Positions 36,822 through 50,600 of a stretch of DNA of 64,000 nucleotides are shown here, piece after piece; position 1 is the stretch's first letter, and the number at the start of each line of letters is the position of its first letter. The position numbers and the translations under genes were made by a program. Location: NCBI GenBank assembly GCA_035235625.1, contig CP141144.1:28765014-28829013 (forward strand), written 5' to 3'. The DNA is from Saururus chinensis. Lineage: Eukaryota; Streptophyta; Magnoliopsida; Piperales; Saururaceae. The notes under the pieces are model-generated. The model saw only the letters and a list, made by a program, of their open reading frames with translations, did no database searches and had not been told where the DNA came from.

Positions 36822-39800
36822 CATCCCTGAGTATAGGTCTCATAAACAATCCACAATATAATCCAAATTACAAGTCCAAAAAGTACAAATATTTTAATTC
36901 TCATCTCACCCATTACATAAAATCGTAGTAAAAATAAAGATTGGCAATGAGTCAGAGAGTATACTTAAGCCAATGGAATTCAATCCACCACGAAAATAAG
37001 CATCTATCTCCTTGAGCTCTCCCTCACAAACTTGCAGAAGCCTCCCAAACATTGGGGCTAAGAAAGAAAAAATGAGTATATTCATTATCAGTAGGAAAAT
37101 ACTTAGTAACGGAGTTCTAAATAGTGAACTCTGTAAGTTCTTCCATATATGCATTTATGCACTCAACTATGAAGCATAAAGCACAAATAATAACAGAGTT
37201 CCATAATATAACAATCATGCACAAACACATACTATCTTACCTCTCTTATACTTACAGTCATAGTCGTACAACTCTTACACTTATAGTCTTAGAGCATTCT
37301 TATAGTTTGACTCAGACCATCTTACTTAGAAACATATGTTTATAGTCTTGCTCAAAAACATACACTTATAGACTTACTCAGAATCTTACACTTGCAATCA
37401 ATCACTGTAGCTCATTACAATTAATAAGATCCAGCGTCAAAATGGAAAGGAATGCTACTGAGGTATCACCTTAACCTCTAGGGAGCAACTAGACGTCATG
37501 GACTTTTTCGAAGGTATGAGGCATAGGATCAAACAGGAAAGAGCAATTTCATGAAACTACTTACCTGAGTGTACAAATGCCCACACTATAGGGGCCAGAC
37601 ACTGCCAACTAAGTGTGAAATCATACAGTACCACTCTTGGGCCAAAATTTTGCAGTGTCATTCTTGGCTAGAATCATATAGTGCCGACTAAGGGCAGGAA
37701 CATACATCTCTCTCAATAGAGCATCATACGTCAAGGCTTAATACAACAAATAGACAAAATCAAAAACATACATTGCTCTAAACAAAGCATCAGATGTCTA
37801 GGTTTAGATACAACACACAGACAACATCATGCAAGATAAACACCATAGCAAGATGTGAGAAATGCTCAGCCGATACATTATCGGCTAGCTCAAACACATA
37901 ACTTAATCTATCAAAACCCATAGGTTTCACACTCACATTGCTACCATATTAGCTTTTCTTATAATTCTAGTTTGAATTAAGTAATTTATATGGGTACAAT
38001 TATTCCCTACAAAATTTCAATCCTATCATCCACTAATCAATCAGAACCTGAGCTTGTTAGGGCAACAAACTTCACTTAACCAATCCATCTCATAATCAAA
38101 ACTCACCATAAATATATCCTTACATATTCTTACATTCTTTATCATCTACTTGATGGACAAAATATATTACTAAGATGTTATCAAACTAAGCTCCTCAGAG
38201 CCAACCCAGTTATTACCCTCTTAAATATACCTTGTTGTTTTTGTTTCCCCCTCATCATATGTATGTTATGCTTATACAATTATACAACCATAAGGCTCCT
38301 AACCTAAGTTTGCTTACTAAGCCCCCAACATATGTTCCAATCCAAACCAAACTCATCCACTCCAATCCTTGCCTGCCAAATGTACATCATCTGTCTTACG
38401 TCATACAATTGCACATCCATACCAAATCTATGCCAAACCCTCTGTCACCTCTTACTATCCATTGCCCAGCTATCTTCCCCACTCACATACCCATATCCAT
38501 CACAAAGGCATATAATCATAATACATATGTATATCCATCACCCATACATATAACATACACATAAATCTATACATAGCTTACCAGCATACTCACTAGCCGT
38601 CACTAGCATATAAATAGTCCACATACATCAAACATACTTTTAGCTTGGAAGCATTCCATATGCATTATAAACATACCATTATTTACCATCTTTCACTCTC
38701 ACATCATGTAATTAGATAATCACATAATACCCAAAGCATTAAATCATACAATCCTAGCATGCTGCTACACATTCAAAGTACTCTATCATGAAATTACGAG
38801 TCCAAAGCTCCCCACCTCGTAATCCATTACGTTTGATTGTGAGCAGATGACGGGGGCAACGTCGACAGAGTTGGTAGCCAAAAGCATCACCTAGTTGAGA
38901 GAGCTGCTATCTCGTCATTTATGGAGTGCACTAGGGGCAGCTGGGAGAAAGGTTGTGTCAACAAAATGGCTAGTGCCACCAAAAACTAAGGTGGACTAAC
39001 TGAAGGTCCGTCACTAGCTGAGAAACACTCGGTCAGCTACAAGACGTCAAAATTGGCTACTGACGGCACCTAATAGAGGTGGTTTTGGGTCAACTGTGGC
39101 CCACATAAGGGGTGGAGGGCATGAGGTGATGCTCAAGGTTATAGTATAGTGCAGGGATCTCAGGGTCAAATCTAATTCGTGACGGAGCCATCTGATGGTC
39201 AGGCAGTGCAAAATCAGCTCCTAAACCCTAAATCGCACATGTGGCCACATGCACACATAGAAAAGAAGGGCACTCAAGGGAGAGATGAATTAGGAAGAGT
39301 TGGCCCAAGGCCCAAAAAGGCGACAAGGCTATGGCCCTATATGTGGTTGCTGACCAAAGCGGTGATATCACCAACTGCCACCCAAAATCTTAAGAATTGG
39401 TGCAAGTAGTTGTGCATCTTGCACAACATAGGGCAAGGGGAAGGTAGCCCATTCTAGGTGGTGAATGCCAAGTAGTTTTCTATTTCTACTGTGGCCCCTT
39501 GCCATCATCAGCCAAAAACAGAGCCAAAGGAGGCATACTAGAGAGACTGGTGGCATTTGGTAGAATACTTAACGGGAAGCGGTAGATGTAAGCTACAGTG
39601 CGGCTCAGTTCAGAGCAAAGGGCCACCTTAGCTAGGAGTGGAGTCCTCCTACCATTACTGGGAAATGACAAAGTCAACCAAAGGCCAAATGGCTGCCGTC
39701 ATTGACCAGAGACTAACCTAGAATTGCCCAATGAAAGTGAAAAAAAAAGGGGAGGGCGACACTGAAGGTTGAAAAATGGTGTGATGGCCTAGTGCGGTGG

Positions 39801-39850
39801 GCAGCATGGGCATAGAGGCAGTGGAGCTAGGCTAGGGTGGTGGCCATACC
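36822..39850 (-). repeat. TGTAACATCC-family LTR, minus orientation
   Basis: Reverse-complement homology to the plus copy at 9205-16818 is visible throughout. The cluster includes TTAATAAGATCC and GCAACTAGACG blocks (compare 15660-15740), the TCACTAGC/CACTAGCC run near 38590 and the GCATGCTGCTACACATTC block at 38757-38775 (compare 10940-10960). Open frames at 38232-38564 and 39179-39677 are LTR sequence. Confidence 0.7.
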
Positions 39851-40249
39851 TTCGCGAAATGAAGACTCTCAATGAGTTAGAAAGTATACCTGAGCAAATG
39901 GAATTTCATCCACTAATGATATTAAATGTTAATTTCTAGGAGCTCTCCGTCACAAACCTACAAAAGCCTCCCAAACATATGTGCTAAAAAATAGGGAAAA
40001 TGAGTATTTTTAAACTCAATAGGAAAATATTCAGTAGGAGAGGTTTAAACAATGAACTCTTTACTTCATACAATGATGTGTTCATGCACTCAACCATGCA
40101 GAATAAAGCATATAATTTCTGACTACGAGTTCTTCATTAGTCTGTGTTCAAAATAAAAAATAGATGCACAAGTCCAGAAGAATAATATATTTAATGCTCA
40201 CCTAATTACTCAATACATGAGATCGTAGCACAAAAATTCACATTGCTTC
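39851..40249 (-). repeat. Partial LTR copies of the same family
   Basis: At 39860-40130 the sequence restarts the LTR 3' region (GAGTTAGAAAGTATACCTGA, compare 36950-36970). At 40150-40250 it restarts again (GCACAAGTCCAGAAGAATAA, compare 36870). These are abutting partial copies whose joins are not resolved. Confidence 0.5.
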
Positions 40250-42589
40250 ACACAAGTCTGCAATATACAAGGTCGAGGAAAAACAGTCCACCACAAGGAA
40301 TAGTCCAGTCCCAAAAACCTATCGATCAACTTGCAAACTCTACTAGACAATGGGTTTAAAAAATAGGGTAAGTGAGTAATTTCATACTCAGTAGGAAAAT
40401 ACTCAGTTGGGGAAATAAATCAATGAACTTTGTAAGTTCATACATAGATTGCATTCATGCAACCACACATGAAGCCACAAAATCTGAAACATAAATATGG
40501 TCTCATACACAAATCATCATACTAGATGAACTTACACTTACTCTTATGTCATGCTCTTACACTTACACTCTGAATCAGAGTCTTACCAACTTACTCGTAC
40601 AATTGCACACTTACACTTACAACATACACATACTCATATGACCTTATTCATACTAACTTACTTGTATGACCTTACTCGTACAATCTTACTCTTATGCATA
40701 AACATACTCTTATGTCTTCCTTAGAAGCTCACACTTACACTTACTCTGAATCTTACACATACTACTTACTCAAAATATTATGCCAACAATTGAAGCTCAT
40801 TATAATTAATAAGCTCCAACATTAGAAAGAAAGGGAATGTCACTGGGGCGTCACCATAACCTTCAAGGAACAACTAAACGCCATGGGCTTTTCTGAAGGC
40901 AAGGCACACCTATGCTCATAGGGCACAAGATCAAACAAGTAAAAAAAAATCCATAATACTACTTACCAGAGCATGTAAATGCCCACTCTCTGGGGCCATA
41001 TAGTCATACAGTGTCAACAAGCGCCATACATTTCCAACTAAGGCAAAAAACCTATGGTGTCACTCTTCGCCATAAATCTTACATTGCCACTCTTGGGTGG
41101 AACATACAGTGCCATTTGTGGACTAAATCCTGCTTGATAACACCATGGCTTAACCAGGAAGGACACTTAGTCAATTACTTATTTATTGGCTTAAACATAG
41201 AACTTAATCCGTCAAAACACTCAGTCTGAACTCACACCGTTATCAGATTAGGGTTACTTACCATTCAATTTTGTATTAGGTAACTTATGCCTATATATTT
41301 GTGTTCAGAACTACTTCCATCTTACATTCTTCAGCCAACCAAGCTAGAACCACTCTAGTTCTAAAGCCTTAGTCCACAAGGGTAACATACTCCAACTTAA
41401 CTCATCTAATCGTACTTAGAACTCAATCCTACCCTTACAGTTTTACAGATCTCTACATGACCTTACTTGTCAAACTCGAATTCCATGTCAACATATGCAT
41501 ACATATAATTCATAACAACCTACTACCATACCCTTGGTCTTCTCTAACATATGCATAATTCACATAAATAACACATGCTCATTTAATAAGCATTTATCAT
41601 GCAAAGCATTAAGTTATAAACTCCAAGCATGCTACTACATAATCAAAGCATGCTATAGTGAAATTAAAAGTTCAAGGTCCCTGTGTTATGGACTGAGCAC
41701 AGCAATGGGGCCCAAAGGAGAGGAGAATAGGCATGAGTGGTGGTTACTTGCCATTGTTAGCCTGAGACGGTGCCGGCGATGGTGAGGCTGAGCCGGCAAC
41801 GGTGAGCCGGAGCTCCTTCGGTTACTCACAATCATAAAACAATAGAAGAAATAAAAAATGAGGAGGATCAGTACGAATCGAATAGGCAAAAGGAAGGGTC
41901 GGGGAAGGTGGCAGTCTGGGCTAGGGGCAGCCTTGTTGTCGCCAGTCTACTGTTAGCCGAAGGCGAACCAGTGGCGGCCAGCCATTGCCGGCATAGCTGG
42001 TGGCTGCAACACGCAAAGAAAAAAAACCAAGAACAGGGGGTGGCAAAGCTTTACCTCAAAGCGGCGAATGAGGGGTGGGGAGGCCAGGATGGAGGGTGAG
42101 GAGGTGGTCATGGCCGGGGTGGATCTATAGTGATGGGCTAGTGGTCATGCAACCGGTGGCGGTGGCGAATCGGGAGACACAAAATCGAAAGGGGTCATCG
42201 AGCAGAAACGGGAAAGCGGGAGAAAGAGAACAGTGGCGGCCGGCAGCCACGCCAGGGTGGCGCCGGTGTTGTTGTTAAGCCTGATCCGTTCTTTTTTTTT
42301 CATTATTTTTTTTCTTTTTTTCCTTTCTTCTGTTTCTCCTTTGCTTCACACCACTTTCTTTTTCTCACCTATTTTGGCGTTGAAAGTTTCTGTGGCACGT
42401 CAAGGCCCCTGACCTGCGACTCAGCAACTCTCTCGACTCTTACGGTTATGAATATTGAAATCAATTACAAATATGGATACGCCAAAGCGTTAAATTTCTT
42501 CATCGAAAATATGAGTAGAAAACTGCAAAACATTGAGGAAAAATATTAGAAAACTATAGAACAATTTTAGAAAAATTAGGGATGTTACA
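40250..42589 (-). repeat. 3' LTR of the short Gypsy element
   Basis: Ends GGGATGTTACA at 42589 and matches 44440-47690 plus 52703-52935. Shared blocks include AAGGTCGAGGAAAAA.AGTCC, CTACTTACC, ACCATGGCT and the terminal AAGTTTCTGTGGCA segment. It differs from the 5' LTR by large length changes in the middle (41690-42280). Confidence 0.65.
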
Positions 42590-44153
42590 TTCTTACCACC
42601 TTAGAAAAATTTCATCCTCGAAATTTCACATCAACTTACAACATACACTGAAACAAGAAGCACCTCACAATATAACTCCCTCAAATCTGTAAGAACATTC
42701 CACATCGCCATTACTAGATAAATTGCATCACCACAAGCTCTCTACCACATGAATAATCCTAGTCTTCAAAACCTCTTTTCGACTGCCAAGGTCTAATACA
42801 AGCGCTCCTCAATGGTTAAGGCAAGATGAAGCTTTATCAGAGTGTACCCTAAAACAAGGAACCATTGCTTACTTCGGCGAGTTGAGGTTGCAAGGTAACT
42901 CCATTGTTACTTGTCTTATCCACTCGAGGATTTCAAAAGGACCTAATCCTCGAGATTTCAACTTCCCTTGTACTTAAAACGAAATAACTCCCTTCATCGA
43001 GAAGACGTGGAAAAATGCAAAATAGCCAACCTCACACTCAAGATCCATTCACCTTTAATCAGTATAATTCTTTTATCAGCCTTACATTATCTGCAACCCT
43101 ACTCTAGCTAACTTCAGGTTGTCTACATAGTGCTGAACAAATACAAATTAGAGCACCCGACTCTCACTTACTTCATCCAACTAGTTGGTGATAACAATAT
43201 CTTCCGCAAAAGGCTCACATGAGTCATTCCACTACCGAAATGAGTTGTTATAATAAACAAACTCACTAAATAACAAGTGTGATCAAAAGAGCCCTTCCAA
43301 TCGAAGGCACAACCACATGTCAAGTTCTCTACTATCAGAATCCTTATTTTTGAACAACCCTTGACCAAAGGGTAGAACAAACAATAACAACTTCATCAAC
43401 TAATCCACAAGGATCTCTTTCATAGCTCGAAATTATCCTACCGATTTTGCAACATTGCTATAGAAATATCCTCGTTTCAAACCCTAAACTAATCATAATT
43501 TAAATTTAAGTCAATCCTTAAAATTCTTGGTTGACCGTTACTTTTGATAAAAGTCATTACGCCTAATAAGAGACTTATTTTTTAAAATCACCTAATTCTA
43601 CATTTGGTAGTCGATGCATGACTTCAAGGACATTCTTCATGAGCAATACTAACATACCCCACCAAGAGATGCACTCAGTCAAGTGCAACTCTTCACCATA
43701 AATTCTGCTATCTCCATTTTGTTAAATCCATTCCAACAATGAGGGTCACAGAAAAAAAAATCCCATAGAACCTTCACAACTTCTTGTCGTTCAGAGACTG
43801 ACCAATTCAAAAATAGGTACATCTGACCGATTTTTACTAATCGCTTTTATCCTCCATCAGAGCATGGGTAGCCTTAACCACACTCCGATCATCAAGAATA
43901 TACAAACCTCAGCAACTACTTCATATTCTCAAATGGCTCTATGACCGCCTTCGGTTCTCTTTGCAGGCATAGAAAATAAGACATAACACGCCATACTCTC
44001 CACAACTACTACACTTCAACTGGACTCTGCTTATGTACAGAAAGAGGAGGAATCAAAGGAAAAACTCTACCTTGATTCCCTCCAACTAATCTTTGACTTA
44101 TTCTTACGTGCCACGACTTTGGACATGTGATTGTTATGAACTTGTAGTTAGAT

Positions 44154-44172
44154 TGCCTAGGCTCTGATACCA
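44154..44172 (-). promoter_or_regulatory. Primer-binding site (initiator-Met tRNA type)
   Basis: The minus strand reads TGGTATCAGAGCCTAGGCAA, the standard complement of plant initiator methionine tRNA, seven bases from the LTR edge at 44180. Confidence 0.85.
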
Positions 44173-47100
44173 ACTATTATGCCCGAGGTTTTTCATTACA
44201 TTTAATTAAAAAATTTCCTAATATTTTATTTTGAAATACAGATGTAAATCAAAAGAACCAACAAAATTCAAAATGTGTGAAAACAATTTTCATAAATCAA
44301 TTCATCTTACAACAAACCAACATTTCAGGCGTGACCCAAAGCAAAAACATCAAAGTAAAACCCGCCATGGCCATGGTTTTTAAAAACAAATACATCTCAG
44401 GCCTTTCTGAGTACAAGTTCTTCAACAGTCTGTTGTACATAAGGTCGAGGAAAAATAGTCCACCACGGGGAATAGTCCAGTCCCAAAAGACAGAGGGGCT
44501 AAAAATAGGGTAAGTGAGTACTTTTATACTCAGTAGGAAAATACTCAATAGGGGAAATAAATCAATGAACTTTGTAAGTTCATACATAGATGCATTCATG
44601 CAACCACATATGAAGCCACAAAATATAAAACATAAATATGGTCTCATACACAAATCAACGTACTAGCTAAACTTAGACTTACACTCATGTCATGCTCTTG
44701 CACTTACACTCTAAATCAGAGTCTTACCAACTTACCCGTACAATCACACACTTACACTTACAACATACACAAACTCGTACGACCTTATTTGTACGAACTT
44801 ACTTGTACGACCTTGCTCGTACAATCTCACTCTTACGCATAAATGTACTCTTATGTCTTCCTTAGAAGCTCACACTTACACTTACTCTGAATCTTACACA
44901 TACTACTTACTCAAAATATGATACATATAGCTTGCTCTTACTGTCGTCACAGACTACCAACAACTAAAGCTCATTACAATTAATAAGATCCAGCATCAGA
45001 AAGGAAGGGAATGCCATTGGGGTGCCACCTTAACCTTCAGAGAGCAACTAGACACCATGGAATTTTTGAAAGGAAAGGCACACCTATGCTCATGGGGCAC
45101 AAGATCAAACAGGTAAGAGCAGATCCATGATACTACTTACCTAAGTGCGCAAATGCCCACTCTCTGAGGCCATATAGTGCCAACAAGTAAGGGCGGAAAA
45201 CATACGGTGCCACTCTTAGGAAGGAATCTTACAATGCCACTCTTCAACAGAACATGCAGTGCCATCTGTAGGCAGAAATACATATAGTGCCCACGAAGGG
45301 TAGAAACTTATAGTGCTCTCAACAGAGCATCAAATGTCTACGCCGAAATACAACACCATTACTAAATCCCATAGGATAACACCATGGCTAAACCAAGAAG
45401 GGTGCTCAGTCGATTACTTATCGACTAGCTCAAACACGAAACTTAATCCATTGAAACCCTCAGTCTCAATTCACAACATTATCGAATTGGGGTTACTTAC
45501 CATTCAAGTTCGTATTAGGTAACTTATGCATGTATAATTATGTTCCGAACTACTTTCGTTTTACATTCTTCAGCCAACCAGGCTAGAACCACTCCGGTTC
45601 TAAAGCCTTAGTCCACAAGGGTAACATACTCCAACTTAACTCATCCAATAGTACTCAGATTTCACTCTTACCCTTACAGTCTTACATATCTCTACATAAC
45701 CTTACTTGTTAAACTAGAATTCCATGTCAACATACGCTTACCATTATATACTTACACCGTCTGCCTTAAAACTAAAACGTCTATTTGAACTTTTGAACTA
45801 AAATCCTTTAGACCTAAGTCCCGTAACCAATCCCTTGCTAATTCCTTACTCATTATTCTTTCATTACAATTCATATTATGTACATTATGAGTGTACAATC
45901 ATGTTGTTATCTCTTACTAACTCACAGTCCCCCAAAGGCCCTTTGAAACTTAAGTCTTCAAAATTCCGAAATCCCCTAAGTCTTACTCGTTGCTCCAATG
46001 TACCCTCCAACTCAATCCAAACCAATCCTCCAATCTCATAAAGTCCAACCTTTTCCAATCGTTCATAAGTCATCCCTCTTCCGGCATACAGTTGTATTTT
46101 CCACACCATAATCCTTGAAATACCCCTTCCACAAACTTACAATCAAACACCCATACTCATGCTGATCAACCACACACCACCAGCCCATGAACAAAGATCT
46201 ATCACATGTTTTGATTGCATACATATAATTCTCATTTAATCAGTATTTATCATGCAAAGCATTAAGTTATAAACTCCTAGCATGCTACTACACAATGAAA
46301 GCAAGCTATAATGAAATTATGAGTTCAAGGTCCCCTACCACAAAATCCACGTGAATTTGATTGTGAGCACATGATAGTGGCAGTGTTGATGGCGTAATCG
46401 GCTACCAAAAGATTTACTCTGAGAGAGTTGTTGTTCTGAGGATTTTCAATCTAGAATTAATCTCGGTAAGGTTGGGCTAATTTCACTCGAAGCAAAAGAT
46501 TAGGTGCACTAGGGCGGCCAGACACAAGGTCATCCACTAGAAATGGCAAAAGCGACCACGGAATGGGGGGTGAATAATTGGAGGTCAACCAACTACTAAA
46601 AATACATTGTTGGCCACAAAATGTTAAAATAGACTGTGGACCACATCCAACAGCAACAATTTTGCATTGTCGAAGCCTCACAGCATGGCAGAGGGCTTGG
46701 TTACATACTCACAGACATAGGAGAGACAAAGAAGGGCTTTAACAACCATATTGCCTAGTGGTGGTGTCTTTCCATCATCAAATGCCGCAAGGGTGGTGCT
46801 CTTAACTTAAGCTACACACACAACCACAAGCTTGCGTGGCAAAAGGATAGCCAAAAGGGAAAGGTTGTCGGTTTGTTCCCATGCAACTCAAGTCGATGGA
46901 CGTAGGATCCAACCACTCATGGGTGACATCGGCTATTGAACGGCATATGCATGTGCTATCACAGGCAACCCCTAAAAAGGGTGCTTTTTAGGGGTTAGGG
47001 TGGTCGGTCACGGAAGGGGTGGGGTTCGTCAGTGGCGGTCCCCTAAACAAAAGATGAAGGCACTAAGGGTCCGAGTTAGGTGGCTAACAAAGGCAGAAGA

Positions 47101-47698
47101 TATAACCCCGACATCGGTCTGACATTAGCTAGCCCTATGCCTGTGGCCGATAATACTCTTCCCTTGGAAGGATAGGGGACTAGGCACTTTCCCACAGGTT
47201 TTGGGTCATGCATAACAGAAAGTGGGGGTGCAAAGGTAGAATCGAGCAAGAAGTGCTGGCCCTTGCCATCACTGGGCTGGGGCAGAGCCCATGTTTGTTG
47301 GACCTGCAACCCAAGTTCGCATAATATCAAGCTAGACACGTTGAGCGGGGCCCATCAGCAACAATCAGAGATGTTCCTCATAGTTTAGGGGTGTCTGTTG
47401 TGTGCAAAAGACATGCAGAGGAGGCTTGGAGTAGTGACCCCTTGCCGATATTGGGTTCAGCCGACATATGCAACTGTCTGTCGGTGAATGCCAAGCGGCA
47501 GAATAGCCGGTTAGAGAAACGAACAAACCGAATTTAATTGGGGCGACAATGTGCTGAGTTGGGGTGGCAGACACACATAGCATAGAGGGAAGGGCGCTGC
47601 CCTTCCCCTATTTCGCCAACAGGTCAAGCACACTGCGCCAGATCCATTCTTTTTATTTTTATTTTTTTTCCTTTCTTCTATTTCTCCTTTTCTTGGTG

Positions 47699-50600
47699 TG
47701 TCACGACCCGGATTTTTAAAAGCATTTTTAAATAGCACGAACGGTAAGTAGAAAATTTTTTTTTTAATACAAAATAAATCATTCGATTAAATATCCAGGC
47801 CATGATAACTGGGGTTCACAAATACGGATATCAAATCATATGATATTTACACGTCTCAAAATTTCAACAACAGCTCATCCATCTAAGTACAAGTCTGTCA
47901 CCCATCTAAAAATAAATAACAAGTTGACTCTCACGCTAAAGATACACTAACATACCAGAGTTGCATAAATGCAGAAACTTCTTGTGCTCGCCCGTCTTAG
48001 TCTCACTGGTCGTCGCTTAGTGAACCTATAACCAACCAAACCAAACAACAACAACAACCACAATGGAACCTCTCCACCTTCAGGATAAGAGCTTCCAAAA
48101 GACAAAAGGTTTTATTAATATTTTTTGGATCGGGCCAACATTACCCGATATTAGTTGCCTACGTACTCATCAGACAACATCTCCAATGTTTCCAACAAGA
48201 TCGAATCCAGATGTAGTCTGCCTAGAAAGTACACTATACTAAGAAGCATATCATCACACATGCAATACTTAGGTATTTTCAATCAACCTATATTTTAGTA
48301 AGTCCTTTAACTGTTCCACTTGTCTAATTAACAGGCAATATCAAATAATGTTATTACTTATCTTACATCCCTTGTTTGATAATTAATACAATCAAATCCG
48401 TAACTCAGAAATGACTTGCCCCTTGAGAAACCTCCAAACATAGTACTGATAAGTATGAAATCTATATCTATTTTATATGTCTTTTTACCTTATTTGCTAG
48501 TATAGATTAGGTTAATTTAGAGTTAGTTATGGTTTATTTAGATTAAGATAGATATTAGTATTTTAGTTTAATTATTAATGATTTTGTAGTTATTAGTAGT
48601 TTAGATGTGTATTTAAACAAAGTTGGAATTTTAATTACATTATACATGTCTAAAGTATGATATTTTATATTTTGTAGGTAAAGTGCGCTTATCAAAGTAC
48701 TTGGACGATGTTTGAAATGATTAAAAATAGTCTTCTCATGCTTTAAAGTGATTCGGACAACTTTTCGGAGTTATAAACAAGTTGGAAACTAATATGGACA
48801 CGAAGGAAAGCTTAATGAACAGAATATGAACTGTCCAGGAAAACAGAAACACTGTAGCCGATCGATCGGGCATGCAGGGCGATCGATCGGCATAACGTGC
48901 AGTTTCCTTATTTGACCCAAATTCCAATCCTTTTCATATTTGACTTCTTCCTACGGAACTTATGCCTATAAAAAGACATATTTGGCTTAGAATTGGGGGA
49001 TTCCAGTAGATTTTAGGAAGAGAAAAAGGAAGAAGAAGATGGAAGAGAACTCAAAGCTTTCAATGGAGATTCAAGTGCTTCCTTCTACAATGGAAGGCTA
49101 GATTTTTCTTTTACTTAGGAGTTGATGAAGCTATAGATAAGTTTCAGTTTCTTTTCTTTTTAATTTAGATCTCAGTTGTGAATGATGACAATTGTATGAT
49201 ATGGATTTCCTTTTTAATGGAAGAGCTTTTTAATGTTTATTCAAGTCTATGTTGATTTATTGTCTTGTAGATGATAGATTGATATGGTTTTGATATTTGC
49301 ATCGATTCTAATTTCTGTGATTTAGATGAGATGGTCATACAATAGTTTTAATGTTCAGATAATTAATGACTTGGATGAGTTATACTAAGATTAGACGGGT
49401 CATGCCTATAGCTAGTTTAGTGTAGATGATCCGTGCTATTGTCGAAGATAGTTCATGTCATGGAAGTTAATTAATGATTCTTTTTGAAGTAATTCTAGCT
49501 TGTAGCTGAGAATACTTGTTCATGTTCACACTAGATTTAGATTAGAAGTTAAGGAATTGTTATGGTTTTATAGTGGATTCAATTTCCTAAGTAAATTCCA
49601 TCATATTAATCTCTTGCTTTTAAACTAGTTGATTTCTTTCTTTTGCTTAATTTAAGTTTAAGTTGTTTTTAGTTTTTAAATCAGCAAATTCCTCTTTAGA
49701 TTTAGTAATAACCCATCTGTCCCTGAGGTTCGACAACCCTTAAATACTTATCCTAGTACAATTACCTTGTACACTTGCAAAGGGTTTAATTATAAACGAT
49801 CAAGTACTCCAACCTTGGAGTAGACTGCTTAATAGCAGCTTGACCCAAATCCCTAGGGCTCTCAATAGCCTCCCACGAATCTGGAGAAGAGGATCCCAAC
49901 TGTGCTCATGGACACAGATTGGCAAGAAGTAGAAGCCTTCCATGATGCTCATACAACTCCCTTTCTGTACGTACTAAATAGTCCTAGGAAGACCTGCGGG
50001 AGACCCGCGGAAAGACCTTCTAGTCAATACCCAAACCATCGTGGCGATGAAGATGCATATTGCAATCTCCACCATCCCAACTCTGGGAGAAAATGTCTTA
50101 TAACACATTAGTAATGTATCCATAGAAGCCTCAGGCCCTTATGACCATTGACACCCCCAAACATCTGAAACATAGACTAGATTATTTCCATCCAGTCAAG
50201 TATCTACTCAACCATTTGGGTCTTCTTCACCTTGTGAATCGGCCTACTAAATAGCTCATCCTCTGAGCTATGACTCGAAGAACATCCTGTAACCATCCTT
50301 GGTTCATTAACCAAGGTAAAATTCTATGTCCAGGCCCCATTCACTCCATGAACTGGTCCCAACCCTAAAGAGGGTATTTTAGTCATTATCTTAATTAGGT
50401 GTTCTCCCCACAATCTGACGGCAACCCATCTTTCTTGATTAAACTTCATTAATCTTAAATTACCGATATAAATCAAAGTATCAATAATAAAAGCATGCAT
50501 CAGCATAATCAACATAAATAATATGCATTCATACCAATGCATAAATAATGAATAGAGGCCCATTGCACTCATTTGTAGGCAAGGGCTTAGCTAGTTTAAG

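Noticed and set aside
44154-44172. tRNA-like similarity
   Set aside because: Only the complement of the tRNA 3' end is present next to an LTR edge, so it is a retrotransposon priming site and not a tRNA gene. The same holds at 35421-35440.
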